From positions 1-64,000 of the forward strand of contig JAEXLD010000050.1 of NCBI GenBank assembly GCA_023445445.1: DNA of 64,000 nt, read 5' to 3'. Numbering within the stretch: position 1 is the stretch's first letter; every line of letters starts with the position of its first letter. Below, piece by piece: positions 34,266-42,607 of this stretch. Made by a program: the position numbers and the translations under genes. Under the pieces are notes generated by a model that saw nothing but the letters and a program-made list of their open reading frames with translations, searched no databases and had not been told where the DNA came from. This stretch comes from Bacillota bacterium (lineage in GTDB: Bacteria; Bacillota; Clostridia; Clostridiales; Clostridiaceae).

Positions 34266-35351
34266 CTATTTATTTATATTTTCAACGCTATCTCTTTTTA
34301 CTATTACTGGTTCATATACATACTTAACTTTATTTTTTTCTTTATTTATTAGTGAAATCAGCATTTCTGCTGCCTTCTTTCCCATTTCTTCTTTAGGATG
34401 ATTTATAGTAGTTATTCCATAATCTAATATTTGTGAAATAGTTTCATCATTATCATAACCTACAATAGATAAATCCTCTGGTATCTTTAATCCTAGTTCT
34501 TTAGCTACTTTAATTACTTTAATAGCTGTTTTATCATTATAACAAATTATGGCTGAAGGTCTATTAGATCTACTTAATAAATTCTTAGCAAAAGCATATA
34601 CATAGAAATCTTCTTCATAAGTTTTAAAATTTCCTATTATTGTACTATCAATTTCTATTTTGTTTTCTTCTAATGCTTTTAAATATCCCTTTTTACGTTC
34701 TAACCCTTGAATATCATCCTCTTTAAAAATCCCTGAAATTTTCTTATGTCCTAAACTAATTAAATAATTACAGAGGTCATAAGCACCTTTCTCATCATCT
34801 ATTATTACATAGGATTGATTTTCTTTGTTATAGGTTGCATTTATCATTAAATAAGGTATATTGTCCTTATCTATTTCATTATATAAATCTTCATTACTGT
34901 TTCCTAAGGCACTAGCTGTAGGCTCAATTATTGCACCAGCCACATCATATTCTAATAGCTTTTTTAATTGCTCTCTTTCTTTTTCTTTCTCATTATTAGT
35001 ATTTAATAATAATATATCATATCCCTTTTCATTTAATTCTTCTTGAATACCCTTAATTAAATGAGGAAATATATATTCAGATATATATGTAGTTATTACA
35101 ATAACAAGCTTACTATGTGTTTTCTTTGCTTTATTTAATTTCTTAGCATAAGCACCTTTACTTTTTTCCCTATAAATATAGCCTTGCTTTTCTAGTTCCA
35201 CTATAGATTGTCTTACAGTATGCCTACTTACAGAAAAAAACTCACCAATTTCTTGTTCAGTTGGTAGCTTTTCATTTTCTTTTATTTCTCCTGCCAAGAT
35301 TTTATCTCTATAAAACTCAAATATTTCAATGTATTTTATTACTTTATCCAT
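34266..35351 (-). CDS. araR: Arabinose repressor AraR (GntR-LacI hybrid)
   Basis: AraR has a GntR-type winged helix at residues 1-70 (PTEQEIGEFFSVSRHTVRQSIVELEKQGYIYRE region) joined to a LacI/periplasmic-binding-like effector domain that binds L-arabinose. The 361-residue length is the same as in Bacillus subtilis (362). It lies just upstream of araBDA in the same direction but with its own promoter and terminator. AraR-like boxes at its own promoter and at araB predict autoregulation and repression of the arabinose genes. Confidence 0.93.
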   Translation of the reverse strand: MDKVIKYIEIFEFYRDKILAGEIKENEKLPTEQEIGEFFSVSRHTVRQSIVELEKQGYIYREKSKGAYAKKLNKAKKTHSKLVIVITTYISEYIFPHLIKGIQEELNEKGYDILLLNTNNEKEKEREQLKKLLEYDVAGAIIEPTASALGNSNEDLYNEIDKDNIPYLMINATYNKENQSYVIIDDEKGAYDLCNYLISLGHKKISGIFKEDDIQGLERKKGYLKALEENKIEIDSTIIGNFKTYEEDFYVYAFAKNLLSRSNRPSAIICYNDKTAIKVIKVAKELGLKIPEDLSIVGYDNDETISQILDYGITTINHPKEEMGKKAAEMLISLINKEKNKVKYVYEPVIVKRDSVENINK

Positions 35352-35369
35352 CTTTAACTACCTTTCATA

Positions 35370-35385
35370 TATTGTACATACAATT
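35370..35385. promoter_or_regulatory. AraR box at the araR promoter
   Basis: TATTGTACATACAATT resembles the AraR operator consensus in both halves and lies between the araR -10 element and the start codon, overlapping the -10. It supports autoregulation. Confidence 0.7.
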
Positions 35386-35412
35386 ATATTATATCATTAA
35401 AGTTAATTGCAA
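35383..35412 (-). promoter_or_regulatory. Promoter of araR
   Basis: TTGCAA (35412-35407) and TATAAT (35388-35383) on the minus strand are separated by 18 bases. Confidence 0.6.
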
Positions 35413-35468
35413 TTATTATTTGATTTTTTATATATTAATATATTTGTAAACCTATAACTCTTATTAAA

Positions 35469-35513
35469 ATATAAAGAAAGACCTATAAATTACTTATAGG
35501 TCTTTCTTTATAT
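35469..35513. terminator. Terminator after hsp20
   Basis: Perfect 20-base arms (35469-35488 and 35494-35513) around a five-base loop, AT-rich at the base, lie directly after the hsp20 stop at 35515. Confidence 0.85.
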
Positions 35514-35514
35514 T

Positions 35515-35958
35515 TTATTTAACTTCTATTTTTTTAGTTTCATTAATTTCTTTATTTAACTTTGGTAAGTTTACTTTAAGAACTCCATTATCGAAGTTTG
35601 CATCTATTTTATCTTCTTCAACATTATCTATATAGAAGCTTCTCTTAAATTCACCATAACTTCTTTCTTGTCTTACATAATTATCTTTCTTTTCTTCTAG
35701 GTTATTTTCTCTCTTTGCAGAAATATTTAAATAACCATTTTTATAGCTTATTTCTATATCTTTTTTGTCAACGCCAGGTAAATCAGCTTCTATAATATAA
35801 TCATTATCATCTTCTTTTAAGTCTACAGAGAAGTTATTCTTTAATACTCCTAATGAACTAAAGAAGTCATCATTAAAGAAACTATTTACCATGTTTTCAA
35901 ATTCATCTCCTTTTTTTGTTATTGAATTATTTTTTCTCCAAGGAACTATATCAAACAT
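35515..35958 (-). CDS. Small heat shock protein Hsp20
   Basis: This 147-residue alpha-crystallin-family chaperone binds unfolded proteins and keeps them soluble. The crystallin domain covers about residues 45-140 with the typical DLPGVDKKDIEISYKNGYLNISAKRE start region and the end motif GVLKVNLPKL. The C-terminal IxI-like tail is short (KKIEVK). The N-terminus (MFDIVPWRKNN) is the usual one for clostridial Hsp18. AAAGGAGG precedes the ATG. No CIRCE element is seen upstream, so it may be outside HrcA control. Confidence 0.93.
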   Translation of the reverse strand: MFDIVPWRKNNSITKKGDEFENMVNSFFNDDFFSSLGVLKNNFSVDLKEDDNDYIIEADLPGVDKKDIEISYKNGYLNISAKRENNLEEKKDNYVRQERSYGEFKRSFYIDNVEEDKIDANFDNGVLKVNLPKLNKEINETKKIEVK

Positions 35959-36135
35959 ACTAAAAACCTCCTTTAATATTATGTATTTGCTATTTCCTTT
36001 TACAATTACATTATAAAACGAAGGTCAAAGAAGGTCAAGGTTTAATTAATTGAAAAATGGAATTATTTATATAATCTATTCCCTTATTAATAAAGTATTA
36101 GTATAATTTAATAAAAAACATAAGGAGTAAAATAT

Positions 36136-36987
36136 ATGAGCAATATAAAAGTAATTATTATGGATGTAGATGGCACATTAACAAACAGTGAAAAAATAGT
36201 AACTGATAAAACTAGAAATGCATTAATTAAAGCTCAAGAATTAGGAGTAAGATTAGTTTTAGCTTCAGGAAGACCTACATCTGGATTAGTAGATTTAGCT
36301 AAAGAATTAAAAATGGATGAAAATAATGGTCTACTAGTATCCTTTAATGGCTCTAAAGTAGTTGATTGTGAAAATAATAATGTTTTATTCAATAAAACCA
36401 TGAGGGTTGAAGAAGGACAAGCAGTCCTTGAACATATGAAAAAATTTGATGTTAAGCCTATGATAGATAAAGGTGATTATATGTATGTTAATGACGTATT
36501 TGATAATACTATAAATCACAAAGGTAAACCATTTAACATAATTCAATATGAATCTCGTGGTGGTAAATTTAAGCTATGTGAAAAAGATGATTTAGCTGCC
36601 TTTGCTGATTATCCATTAAATAAAATACTAACTGCTGGAGATCCTGAATATTTACAAGCTAACTATAAAGAAATGATGGAACCTTTTAAAGATACTTTAA
36701 ATTGCATGTTTACAGCAGATTTCTTCTTTGAATTTACTGCTAAGGGCATTGATAAAGCAAAAGCTATAGATACTGTATTAATTCCTATGGGCTATAAAAG
36801 AGAAGAAATCATTGCCTTTGGTGATGGTCATAATGATGCTTCTATGGTTAAATATGCTGGTATAGGAATTGCTATGTCTAATGCTGTTGATGATTTAAAA
36901 GCTATAGCTGATGAAGTAACTTTATCTAATGAAGAAGATGGTATTGCATATACTTTAAGCAAATACTTTAAAGATATAGATTTCTAA
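36136..36987 (+). CDS. Cof-type HAD-IIB family hydrolase
   Basis: The 283-residue phosphatase has the HAD motif I with D10 and D12 (IIMDVDGTLTNS), motif II serine in LASGRPT, a C2B cap domain and motifs III/IV in KAKAI and FGDGHNDASM. Such enzymes dephosphorylate sugar phosphates or cofactors such as FMN and pyridoxal phosphate; the individual substrate cannot be read. GGAG precedes the ATG. It is a single gene divergent from hsp20. Confidence 0.92.
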   Translation: MSNIKVIIMDVDGTLTNSEKIVTDKTRNALIKAQELGVRLVLASGRPTSGLVDLAKELKMDENNGLLVSFNGSKVVDCENNNVLFNKTMRVEEGQAVLEHMKKFDVKPMIDKGDYMYVNDVFDNTINHKGKPFNIIQYESRGGKFKLCEKDDLAAFADYPLNKILTAGDPEYLQANYKEMMEPFKDTLNCMFTADFFFEFTAKGIDKAKAIDTVLIPMGYKREEIIAFGDGHNDASMVKYAGIGIAMSNAVDDLKAIADEVTLSNEEDGIAYTLSKYFKDIDF

Positions 36988-37063
36988 ATTTTAAAAATAA
37001 TACATATGTAGAAAAAATATTATTTTAGGGAATTACCTGAATATTTTAATAAAATCTAAAAAT

Positions 37064-37122
37064 AAAAGGAGCTGAATCACCCTTCCAAACTATTAATCTA
37101 GTATGGTGTTGCAGCTCCTTAT
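37064..37122. terminator. Terminator after the HAD hydrolase gene
   Basis: AAGGAGCTG (37066-37074) pairs with CAGCTCCTT (37112-37120), and inner bases (ATCACC with GGTGTT) extend the stem. TTATTTAT follows. Otherwise the 295-base gap 36988-37282 shows nothing I can name. Confidence 0.7.
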
Positions 37123-37282
37123 TTATTGCATATTTATATTTTGCACATCATGCTGTTAATATTACAGTATCCTTTGGAAATGTCTTTGCAAAATATGTAT
37201 AGTAATTCATTTATTTTATTTTAAGATTATTCTATCTATATGCTTTTTAGATAAAAAATATCTTTCAGCTAAAATCTTTCTA

Positions 37283-38173
37283 CTATTTAAGTATTTCTAT
37301 TAAATGATCTATATTAGATGTAGTTAATAAAGCTACACTTCCATTAAATTGCTTAGTAATATAATCTACAACCCACTTATTAGGATTATGTTCTTCCTTT
37401 AGAAGTTTTTCAAGTTTTTCTTTATTATTTAAAGTATTATATTCTTTCTTAAAAATATTCTTCTTATTATATTGTCCACTTAAAAGAGGAGAATAAGCTA
37501 CTAATGTTATATCATTATAATAATTAATATAACTTTCTAAATCTTCATTAAAGGCAACCTGTGGATAAAAGTCTGCTTCTCTTACAGGTGTTAAATAGCT
37601 ATATCTTTGCTGAACTGCTGAAAAGAATTTATATCCATTTTCCTTACATATTCTTCTTGCGGATTCTATTCTCCATGTATAAAAATTACTACAACCTATT
37701 TCCTTAACTAATCCTGAATTTATTAATTCATTTAAAGTTCCTAAAGTTTCTTCTTGTGGGGTTTTATAATCATCAACATGTAAATATAATAAATCTATAT
37801 AATCTGTTTTTAAATTTTCTAATGATTTATTAACAGATTCAATTATTACTTTTCTACTTAAACCTTGCATATCTGAAAAATCCTTTTTACTTAAAGATTT
37901 CGGTAATGCGCCTAGCTTTGTTGCAATAACAAGCTCTTCTCTTTTATGGTTTCCAGCAATAAACTTTCCTATTACTTTTTCACTTTCTCCACCATTTCCT
38001 CCATTCCATACTGCATAATTATTAGCTGTGTCTATAAAATTTCCACCATATTTTATATAGGTATCTATTATTTTAAATGAATTTGACTCATTTGTCTTTG
38101 TGCCAAAATTAATTCCTCCTAAGCCTATATTACTTACTTGTAAATCTGAGTTTCCTAATGTTACTTTTTTCAT
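37283..38173 (-). CDS. Aldo/keto reductase
   Basis: The 297-residue reductase carries D48 and Y53 in NFIDTANNYAVWNGGNGGESE, an HVDD region and C-terminal cofactor residues (VALLTTSNIDHL), typical of the AKR11/AKR12-like oxidoreductases. ATG at 38173 has GGAGG upstream; the ten-residue longer form from 38203 is rejected. It is divergent from an HxlR regulator across a 98-base region with an inverted repeat, so it is the likely target of that regulator, perhaps in aldehyde or quinone stress. Confidence 0.9.
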   Translation of the reverse strand: MKKVTLGNSDLQVSNIGLGGINFGTKTNESNSFKIIDTYIKYGGNFIDTANNYAVWNGGNGGESEKVIGKFIAGNHKREELVIATKLGALPKSLSKKDFSDMQGLSRKVIIESVNKSLENLKTDYIDLLYLHVDDYKTPQEETLGTLNELINSGLVKEIGCSNFYTWRIESARRICKENGYKFFSAVQQRYSYLTPVREADFYPQVAFNEDLESYINYYNDITLVAYSPLLSGQYNKKNIFKKEYNTLNNKEKLEKLLKEEHNPNKWVVDYITKQFNGSVALLTTSNIDHLIEILK

Positions 38174-38204
38174 AACAACACCTCCACTATTACTATAAAA
38201 CAAT

Positions 38205-38241
38205 ATACCACAAATTGAAATAAGGCACTAAATTGTGGTAT
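38205..38241. promoter_or_regulatory. Operator and promoter region between the reductase and HxlR genes
   Basis: ATACCACAAATT (38205-38216) faces AATTGTGGTAT (38231-38241), a near-perfect inverted repeat. The HxlR gene promoter, TTGAAA (38215-38220) and TATAAT (38239-38244) with 18 bases between, overlaps it, and the repeat also touches a TATATT -10 on the minus strand. This is a good candidate HxlR site. Confidence 0.7.
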
Positions 38242-38271
38242 AATTACAAAAAAGTAACTTAGGAGGTTTGT

Positions 38272-38631
38272 ATGTTTTTCTATGAATATGAAGATGAATG
38301 TCCTCTTTTATTAACTCAACGAATAATGGGTGGCAAATGGAAATTATCTATTCTTTGGTTTCTTTCTAAAAACAAAGTCATGCGCTTTAATGAATTAAAG
38401 ACTGCTTTTAATGATCCAGCTCTTACACAAAAAATGCTTACTGAACATTTAAAACAACTAGAAAGAGATGGCCTTGTTTTAAGAACCTCATATAATGTTG
38501 TTCCTCCTAAAGTTGAATACTCATTAACTGAATTAGGAGTGTCTTTTATTAAGGTTATAGATTGTATGGAGGAATGGGGTCAACACTATATTGATACAAA
38601 TAAAAAAACCTATTTGACAAGTGATTTTTAA
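38272..38631 (+). CDS. HxlR/YodB-type transcriptional regulator
   Basis: The 119-residue winged-helix protein has the family start ECPLLLTQRIMGGKWKLSILWFL and the recognition helix LTQKMLTEHLKQLERDGLV. In this family a cysteine near the N-terminus often senses electrophiles; here C10 (DECP) is in that place. The AGGAGG site is four bases before the ATG. It is divergent from an aldo/keto reductase and shares a palindromic operator with it. Its last eight codons form the left arm of its own terminator. Confidence 0.9.
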   Translation: MFFYEYEDECPLLLTQRIMGGKWKLSILWFLSKNKVMRFNELKTAFNDPALTQKMLTEHLKQLERDGLVLRTSYNVVPPKVEYSLTELGVSFIKVIDCMEEWGQHYIDTNKKTYLTSDF

Positions 38632-38656
38632 TAATCACTTGTCAAATAGGTTTTTT
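38603..38656 (+). terminator. Terminator overlapping the end of the HxlR gene
   Basis: AAAAAACCTATTTGACAAG (part of 38603-38626) pairs perfectly over 24 bases with 38633-38656, which ends in six T residues. The left arm lies within the last codons of the gene and the stop is in the loop. Confidence 0.88.
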
Positions 38657-38977
38657 ATATAATTAATCATCTTTAACTATTAATTATTTATATTAACTCT
38701 TGACTAAAGTTAAGTGTATCTTCTGCTTCAAATTACTCTTTAATTTTTTCTAACCAATATTTATGTACACTATAAACATATATTGAATAATACTCTTTAT
38801 AATAATTTTTAAAGTTTAATTCTCTTCTTTAGTAAATAAATACAATTATTTACTTTTTATATTTTGTGGGTTAAAATATATTTATTAATAGAACATGTTT
38901 TAATTCACTATTAAGAATTCATTTACTTTATACTACAATCATTAACATTAATTTGTAAAATGAAAGGAGCACTTTAT
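38657..38977. other. Long AT-rich gap with no recognised feature
   Basis: These 321 bases contain stops in all frames and no hairpin with a clear T run. Apart from the ribosome binding site of the following small gene I see nothing here that I can name. Confidence 0.5.
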
Positions 38978-39154
38978 TTGAAACTGAAGAAAATTGTGAA
39001 ACTAATAATTGTTATAATAGTTATAGCTAAAATATGTAACTATGTTAGTTCTAAACTTAACGAAGAAAGCCCTGAAAGATGCTATCATTCCTCTTATGTC
39101 AAAGAATCATGGGCATGTCCTTATTGTGGTGGTTCTGGATTTAAATATCCTTAA
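38978..39154 (+). CDS. Small membrane-anchored protein with CPYCGGSG end
   Basis: A TTG at 38978 has AAAGGAG eight bases upstream and opens a 58-residue frame. The product has one N-terminal membrane helix (VKLIIVIIVIAKICNYV) and a soluble tail ending in ACPYCGGSGFKYP, which holds a CxxC like that of zinc ribbons or DnaJ-type repeats. No homologue comes to mind. The good ribosome binding site and the CxxC make it likely to be real, but a remnant is possible. Confidence 0.5.
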   Translation: MKLKKIVKLIIVIIVIAKICNYVSSKLNEESPERCYHSSYVKESWACPYCGGSGFKYP

Positions 39155-39246
39155 AAGGAAAATTTATAATAATTTCATATTAAATATTATCCTAACTAAT
39201 AGTTTTCAACATTACATTAAAACACAGTTAAAGGATAATATAGTGC

Positions 39247-39429
39247 CTATTCTTCTCCATTAATATCCAAGTTAGAATGTTCTTTAATGTAATTATTTAT
39301 TTCCACTTCATTGACTGCACTATGCCATTGAGTTGTAAACTCATTTTCATTTAACTCTATCTCATCATACCCTAGCATGCTCCTTAATTTATTAAAATCC
39401 TTAATCTTAAAACTATAGTTGAAACTTAT
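39247..39429 (-). pseudogene. Remnant of an FtsX-like ABC permease
   Basis: On the minus strand a 60-codon frame reads FNYSFKIKDFNKLRSMLGYD and later EFTTQWHSAVNEVEINNYI before a TAG at 39249. It is closed upstream by TAA and has no ribosome binding site. The sequence resembles a middle segment of large FtsX/BceB-type permeases, in which LGYxE and NEF...WH recur. It is probably a decayed gene piece. The family link is from memory and uncertain. Confidence 0.4.
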
Positions 39430-39489
39430 TTACATAAGCCTTTACCTTAAAGCAATATTCGTTATAGAATATGTATTTAGGCATAAAAA

Positions 39490-39521
39490 TAGCCTTAGGC
39501 AATATAAAGTGCCTAAGACTA
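39490..39521 (-). terminator. Terminator at the homocysteine methyltransferase stop
   Basis: TAGCCTTAGGCA and TGCCTAAGACTA pair with one mismatch; the stem includes the stop codon at 39521-39519. T-rich sequence follows on the minus strand. Confidence 0.7.
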
Positions 39522-40460
39522 TAGATTTTTACTTTTTACTACTAATTGTCTTGCTATCTCTTCAATAAATTTATCGTCAGTACCACAACAACCTCCAAAA
39601 ATCTTAAAATTAAAATCTTTTTGCAACTTTATCATACTTTCTGCTAAGTTACTTGGAGTTGATGAAATTAATTTACAACTATTATCTAACTCCTCTGGTG
39701 ATAAGCAAGCTGCATTAGCTTGAATGCCTCTAAATCTATTTTTTACAATCTGAGTTCTATTAAAATTTTTAGATAATGCTTTATAAACTATATCTGGATG
39801 AACACAATTAGTCATATAGCACATAGGAATTCTCTTAGTAGAACTATCTATATTTTCTATAGCATCATTAATAGTTGTACCATCTATCAATTTACCATCT
39901 TCTCTTATCATAAAGCTTATTATATAGGGTAACAATGTCCTCTCCATAGCTTTTGCCATTCCTATTGATTCATCAAGTGTTGGCATAATACCTGCATACA
40001 GAAAATCCACCTCTGCTTTTTTAAATAAATCAGCTTGCCATGAATGAAATGCTAAAGCATCATCTATACTTAATCCATCATCATCCTTATAAGCATCTCC
40101 ATAACATCCCATTAATCCACCAATAAAAATATCATTATTAAATTTAGCCCTTATTTCTTTTAAAAACAAAACATTGTCCTCTATAATTTTTTCATTGTAG
40201 TTTGAATTTGAAATTCTCTCTTTATTTGCTCTTCTCGTTGGTGTGGTTATCATAATAGGTAAATTATATTTATTAGCTATATTTATGTATTTAACAAATA
40301 ATTCATTTAAAATATTCTTATAATCTTCATTATATATTGCTGCAGCTAATGCAACATCTTTATCTATTAAAACATTATACGTTCTCTTTAATCTTTCTAA
40401 GAGAGCTCCTTCCATTAATATTTGATCATCTTTATTGAATATCTCAGTAAAACTACTCAT
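39519..40460 (-). CDS. Homocysteine S-methyltransferase family protein
   Basis: The 313-residue TIM-barrel protein has the zinc ligands in MTNCVHPD and FGGCCGTDD, the pattern of MmuM/BhmT and MetH N-terminal domains, which move a methyl group to homocysteine from S-methylmethionine, SAM or betaine. The ATG at 40460 has AAGGA eight bases upstream and avoids overlap with the gene before; the ATG at 40502 is rejected. It follows an ACT-domain protein by four bases, so both are expressed together, probably with the hydrolase gene further upstream. The methyl donor is not known. Confidence 0.88.
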   Translation of the reverse strand: MSSFTEIFNKDDQILMEGALLERLKRTYNVLIDKDVALAAAIYNEDYKNILNELFVKYINIANKYNLPIMITTPTRRANKERISNSNYNEKIIEDNVLFLKEIRAKFNNDIFIGGLMGCYGDAYKDDDGLSIDDALAFHSWQADLFKKAEVDFLYAGIMPTLDESIGMAKAMERTLLPYIISFMIREDGKLIDGTTINDAIENIDSSTKRIPMCYMTNCVHPDIVYKALSKNFNRTQIVKNRFRGIQANAACLSPEELDNSCKLISSTPSNLAESMIKLQKDFNFKIFGGCCGTDDKFIEEIARQLVVKSKNL

Positions 40461-40464
40461 TATA

Positions 40465-40839
40465 TCATTCCTTACTAACACATATGAATTCATTTTCCTC
40501 AAGAATTTTTATTGATTTGTTAAAATTTTCTTCCTTAGTTAAAATATAATCTGTATTATATGTAGATATTGCAAATATTCCAATTTTATTCTCTGCTAAT
40601 AAAGTTGATATTTTTGATAATATACCAATAAGAGAAAAATCTAATACTCCTTCTATTCTAAATGCTTTCCATCCATTATCACATTCAATTACATTTTTAG
40701 GAACTAAATTTGTACTACATACTACTGATAATTCTTCATCTGTTTTACCAATAAAACAAAATTCATCTGAATAATTTACTTCTGATAAATCCTCTACTTT
40801 ACAAATAGAAAAGTTCTTATTTATTATTTTTATCTCCAT
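40465..40839 (-). CDS. ACT domain-containing protein (CASTOR/ACT_7 type)
   Basis: The 124-residue protein has a beta-rich N-terminal half (FCFIGKTDEELSVVCS) and a C-terminal ACT-like half (LDFSLIGILSKISTLLAENKIGIFAISTYNTDYIL broken here to key blocks SLIGIL, IGIFAIS and TDYIL). These are the ACT_7/CASTOR motifs that bind amino acids. It is four bases upstream of the homocysteine methyltransferase gene and probably senses an amino acid for it. GGAG precedes the ATG. Confidence 0.85.
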   Translation of the reverse strand: MEIKIINKNFSICKVEDLSEVNYSDEFCFIGKTDEELSVVCSTNLVPKNVIECDNGWKAFRIEGVLDFSLIGILSKISTLLAENKIGIFAISTYNTDYILTKEENFNKSIKILEENEFICVSKE

Positions 40840-40891
40840 TTATTATTCTCCTTTTAACTTTATATTCTTCTATTAGTAATATAATTTAAGT

Positions 40892-41416
40892 TTAACCCCT
40901 CATTCTTTTAATTGTTTCCTCTATTGAAATACATTCTGCATATCTTCTGTTCCAAATAAATTCATTATAGTACTTATAACTTTCTTCAGCTGTCATAAAC
41001 TTATTATCTACTGTTGTGTTTGAATATGCTGGAACCAAAATATTAAATCCATGTTCAAATCCACATTTTATAGTAGCATCAATGCAATAATCTGTTTGAA
41101 GCCCTACAATTATTAGTTCATTTTCATCCTTGGTTTTTAGATACTCTAATAAGCCTGTCCCTTTGAAAGCACTATTAAAATTTTTATTAAATATTTTTTC
41201 TCTTTTTAATGGTTGAAATTCTTTATATATTTCAAATCCTTCAGTTCCTTTTGTTAATTCACTTCCAACACCATCATCATGTCGCACATATATTACTTCA
41301 ATGTTATTTTCCCTAGCCCTATTTATTATTTCTTTAACATTAGATACAAATGTGTGAAACTTATATAGTTTTTCATTTGTTATTAACTTTTGTGTATCAA
41401 TAACTAATAAAACCAT
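40892..41416 (-). CDS. Isochorismatase-family cysteine hydrolase
   Basis: The 174-residue hydrolase has the catalytic aspartate in VLLVIDTQ, lysine in FNKNFNSAF and cysteine in GLQTDYCIDATIK, the triad of the nicotinamidase/isochorismatase fold. Small members often hydrolyse amides or ureido groups; the substrate is not known. GGAG precedes the ATG. It lies about 50 bases before the ACT gene on the same strand and may share its transcript. Confidence 0.9.
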   Translation of the reverse strand: MVLLVIDTQKLITNEKLYKFHTFVSNVKEIINRARENNIEVIYVRHDDGVGSELTKGTEGFEIYKEFQPLKREKIFNKNFNSAFKGTGLLEYLKTKDENELIIVGLQTDYCIDATIKCGFEHGFNILVPAYSNTTVDNKFMTAEESYKYYNEFIWNRRYAECISIEETIKRMRG

Positions 41417-41612
41417 TTTATTCTCCTTATTTGATTAATTTTTAGAAACAAATTCTAATTCTTTTTTATGTCTCGCTAATATTATTATAATTAGGAAATA
41501 CATTAAATACTGTATATATTATATAGGAAATTTCAAAATTATATTTCTCTAAATATATAGCTATTACTTAAGTACCACATAATTTGTTGTGAAATAAACC
41601 ATATATATTTCT

Positions 41613-42074
41613 TCAAATGTATTTAACACTTTTATATAGCTCATTAATATTAAAATTTGAGCTTCCAATATAAAAATCATTATTTCCGTCTAAGCTGTGA
41701 AATTTTACAATAGTGTATTTCTTATATTCATATATTTGCCTGCCTCCATCTTTAATAGTTGTTGCCTCAGCCACTCCCTTTTTCACATCAGATATTACCT
41801 CATCTAAAATTTCATCCATTGTTATCTTATTTTCATTAAGTGCCTTAGATAAAGATAGTGTTTCTCCTTTTAAATCTATTTCGACATCACCACCATATGA
41901 GTAAACACTATATGGCAGTTTGTCATCCTTTTCTTTAATAACTGTAATCTTTTCTCCTTCGGTTGGAGTGAAAATGAGCATTTCTTTTATTGAAATATTT
42001 CTTGTTTGAAAGACTACTATCCCTAAAACAGCTACTAATACTAAGACTAATGGTATTACAATCTTTCTTTTCAT
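41613..42074 (-). CDS. Hypothetical membrane-anchored protein
   Basis: The 153-residue protein begins MKRKIVIPLVLVLVAVLGIVVF, one membrane anchor or uncleaved signal, followed by an extracytoplasmic region with repeated charged turns. There is no lipobox cysteine. I recognise no domain. GGGGA precedes the ATG. It stands alone between the isochorismatase-like gene and the small gene at 42293. Confidence 0.75.
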   Translation of the reverse strand: MKRKIVIPLVLVLVAVLGIVVFQTRNISIKEMLIFTPTEGEKITVIKEKDDKLPYSVYSYGGDVEIDLKGETLSLSKALNENKITMDEILDEVISDVKKGVAEATTIKDGGRQIYEYKKYTIVKFHSLDGNNDFYIGSSNFNINELYKSVKYI

Positions 42075-42292
42075 AATCTATCCCCTATATTTCCATTGAC
42101 TTGTTATTTAATTATACACAAATAAGAGTAGATATAAAACAATATTTACCAATTATATAGATAAGAATTTACTTGATAAACCTTTAAATCTATATATCTA
42201 AATTTATTTTTATATATTTACTTTAAATTAAAATATAAATATAATATTATAATTATTGAGTCTTAAATACATATACAATTTGGAGGTAAATT

Positions 42293-42526
42293 ATGAAGGC
42301 AGGACAAGAAAAGTTTTTAGGATTTATTTTAGAAAGAGTACAGGAAGATAAGGTTAATGAAGCAAAATCCTTATTATCTGAAAGCTTTAAGAAACAAGCA
42401 GAAGGTACTTTTTCACATGAATATATTATGGAGTTTATTCCTAAGATGATTGCTTTATTAAAAGCTGATAAGGTTGAAGAAGTTAAAGGAATTATGGAGC
42501 AATTTGCTAAAAACATAAACAATTAA
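42293..42526 (+). CDS. Small helical protein, 77 residues
   Basis: The protein is almost entirely helical by appearance (MKAGQEKFLGFILERVQEDK at the start), with heptad-like hydrophobic spacing and no cysteine. TTGGAGG precedes the ATG by six bases and a clean terminator follows. I recall similar small proteins in other clostridia without known function. An opposite-strand frame over the same bases is rejected. Confidence 0.78.
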   Translation: MKAGQEKFLGFILERVQEDKVNEAKSLLSESFKKQAEGTFSHEYIMEFIPKMIALLKADKVEEVKGIMEQFAKNINN

Positions 42527-42549
42527 AGAACTTTATATAAATATAACAA

Positions 42550-42585
42550 GGCTACATCAATCTTTTTGTAAACTTTGATGTAGCC
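42550..42585. terminator. Bidirectional terminator between 42526 and the MetRS-like gene
   Basis: GGCTACATCAA (42550-42560) pairs perfectly with TTGATGTAGCC (42575-42585). It serves both converging genes. Confidence 0.82.
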
Positions 42586-42607
42586 CTATATTTATATCTA
42601 TCTTTGT

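Noticed and set aside
39042..39263. A 73-codon frame in another phase over the CPYCGGSG gene
   Set aside because: It starts inside the small gene without a ribosome binding site and has no sensible domain; the frame from 38978 has AAAGGAG and a membrane helix.
42253..42522. An 89-codon minus-strand frame over the small gene at 42293
   Set aside because: The plus-strand gene has a strong ribosome binding site, plausible helical protein and a terminator; the opposite frame has none of these.
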